Assembly: GCF_001949145.1 (NCBI RefSeq)
Contig: NW_019091362.1
Coordinates: 7,058,297 to 7,122,296 of the forward strand
DNA from: Acanthaster planci
Taxonomy: Eukaryota; Echinodermata; Asteroidea; Valvatida; Acanthasteridae
Direction of reading: 5' to 3'
Length of the DNA stretch: 64,000 nucleotides
The notes under the pieces were generated by a model. The model saw only the letters and a program-made list of their open reading frames with translations, was not told where the DNA came from and made no database searches. Position 1 is the stretch's first letter. Each line of letters opens with the position of its first letter. Shown in pieces: positions 63,977 through 64,000 of this stretch. Both the position numbers and the translations under genes were made by a program.

Positions 63977-64000
63977 CTTAATTCAATAGAGAAAGGAGAC

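Overview
This window is animal nuclear DNA. Coding regions are short exons bounded by GT/AG splice sites, introns and intergenic DNA are AT-rich and full of small repeats, and there are no operons. The gene set (a urea-cycle-type carbamoyl-phosphate synthetase, an ependymin-related secreted protein, SLX9, a JmjC-like oxygenase), frequent ACATGTACATGT runs and many copies of the palindrome TAGGCCTA suggest a marine invertebrate deuterostome such as an echinoderm or hemichordate. That placement is an inference; no marker gene fixes the species.

Layout. 1-6519 (+): the last seven coding exons of a carbamoyl-phosphate synthetase of the N-acetylglutamate-activated type (CPS I/III). 7.3-8.8 kb: a small inverted-repeat element, then a decayed RTE-like retrotransposon tail with its microsatellite. 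8.8-33.8 kb: about 25 kb with no recognisable coding gene, holding a minisatellite, several fold-back elements and G-rich repeats. 33888-35267 (+): a 459-residue protein I do not recognise, encoded in one coding exon. 38216-38614: a hAT-type MITE with an 8-bp target duplication. 39470-46374 (-): SLX9 (FAM207A), five exons, complete. 48368-53244 (+): a membrane-anchored JmjC/cupin-8-like protein, seven exons, complete. 54265-58887 (-): a secreted ependymin-related protein, three exons, complete. 58.9-64 kb: mostly noncoding, with a possible acidic terminal exon of an unknown minus-strand gene at the right edge.

The genes are unrelated in function and do not form a system. The 459-residue gene and SLX9 converge, SLX9 and the oxygenase gene diverge across about 2 kb, and the oxygenase and ependymin genes converge about 1 kb apart. 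The richest unexplained content is the set of short inverted-repeat elements, several of which occur twice in the window or carry clear target duplications. Gene models were assembled by eye from reading frames and splice-site phase, without alignment or transcript data.
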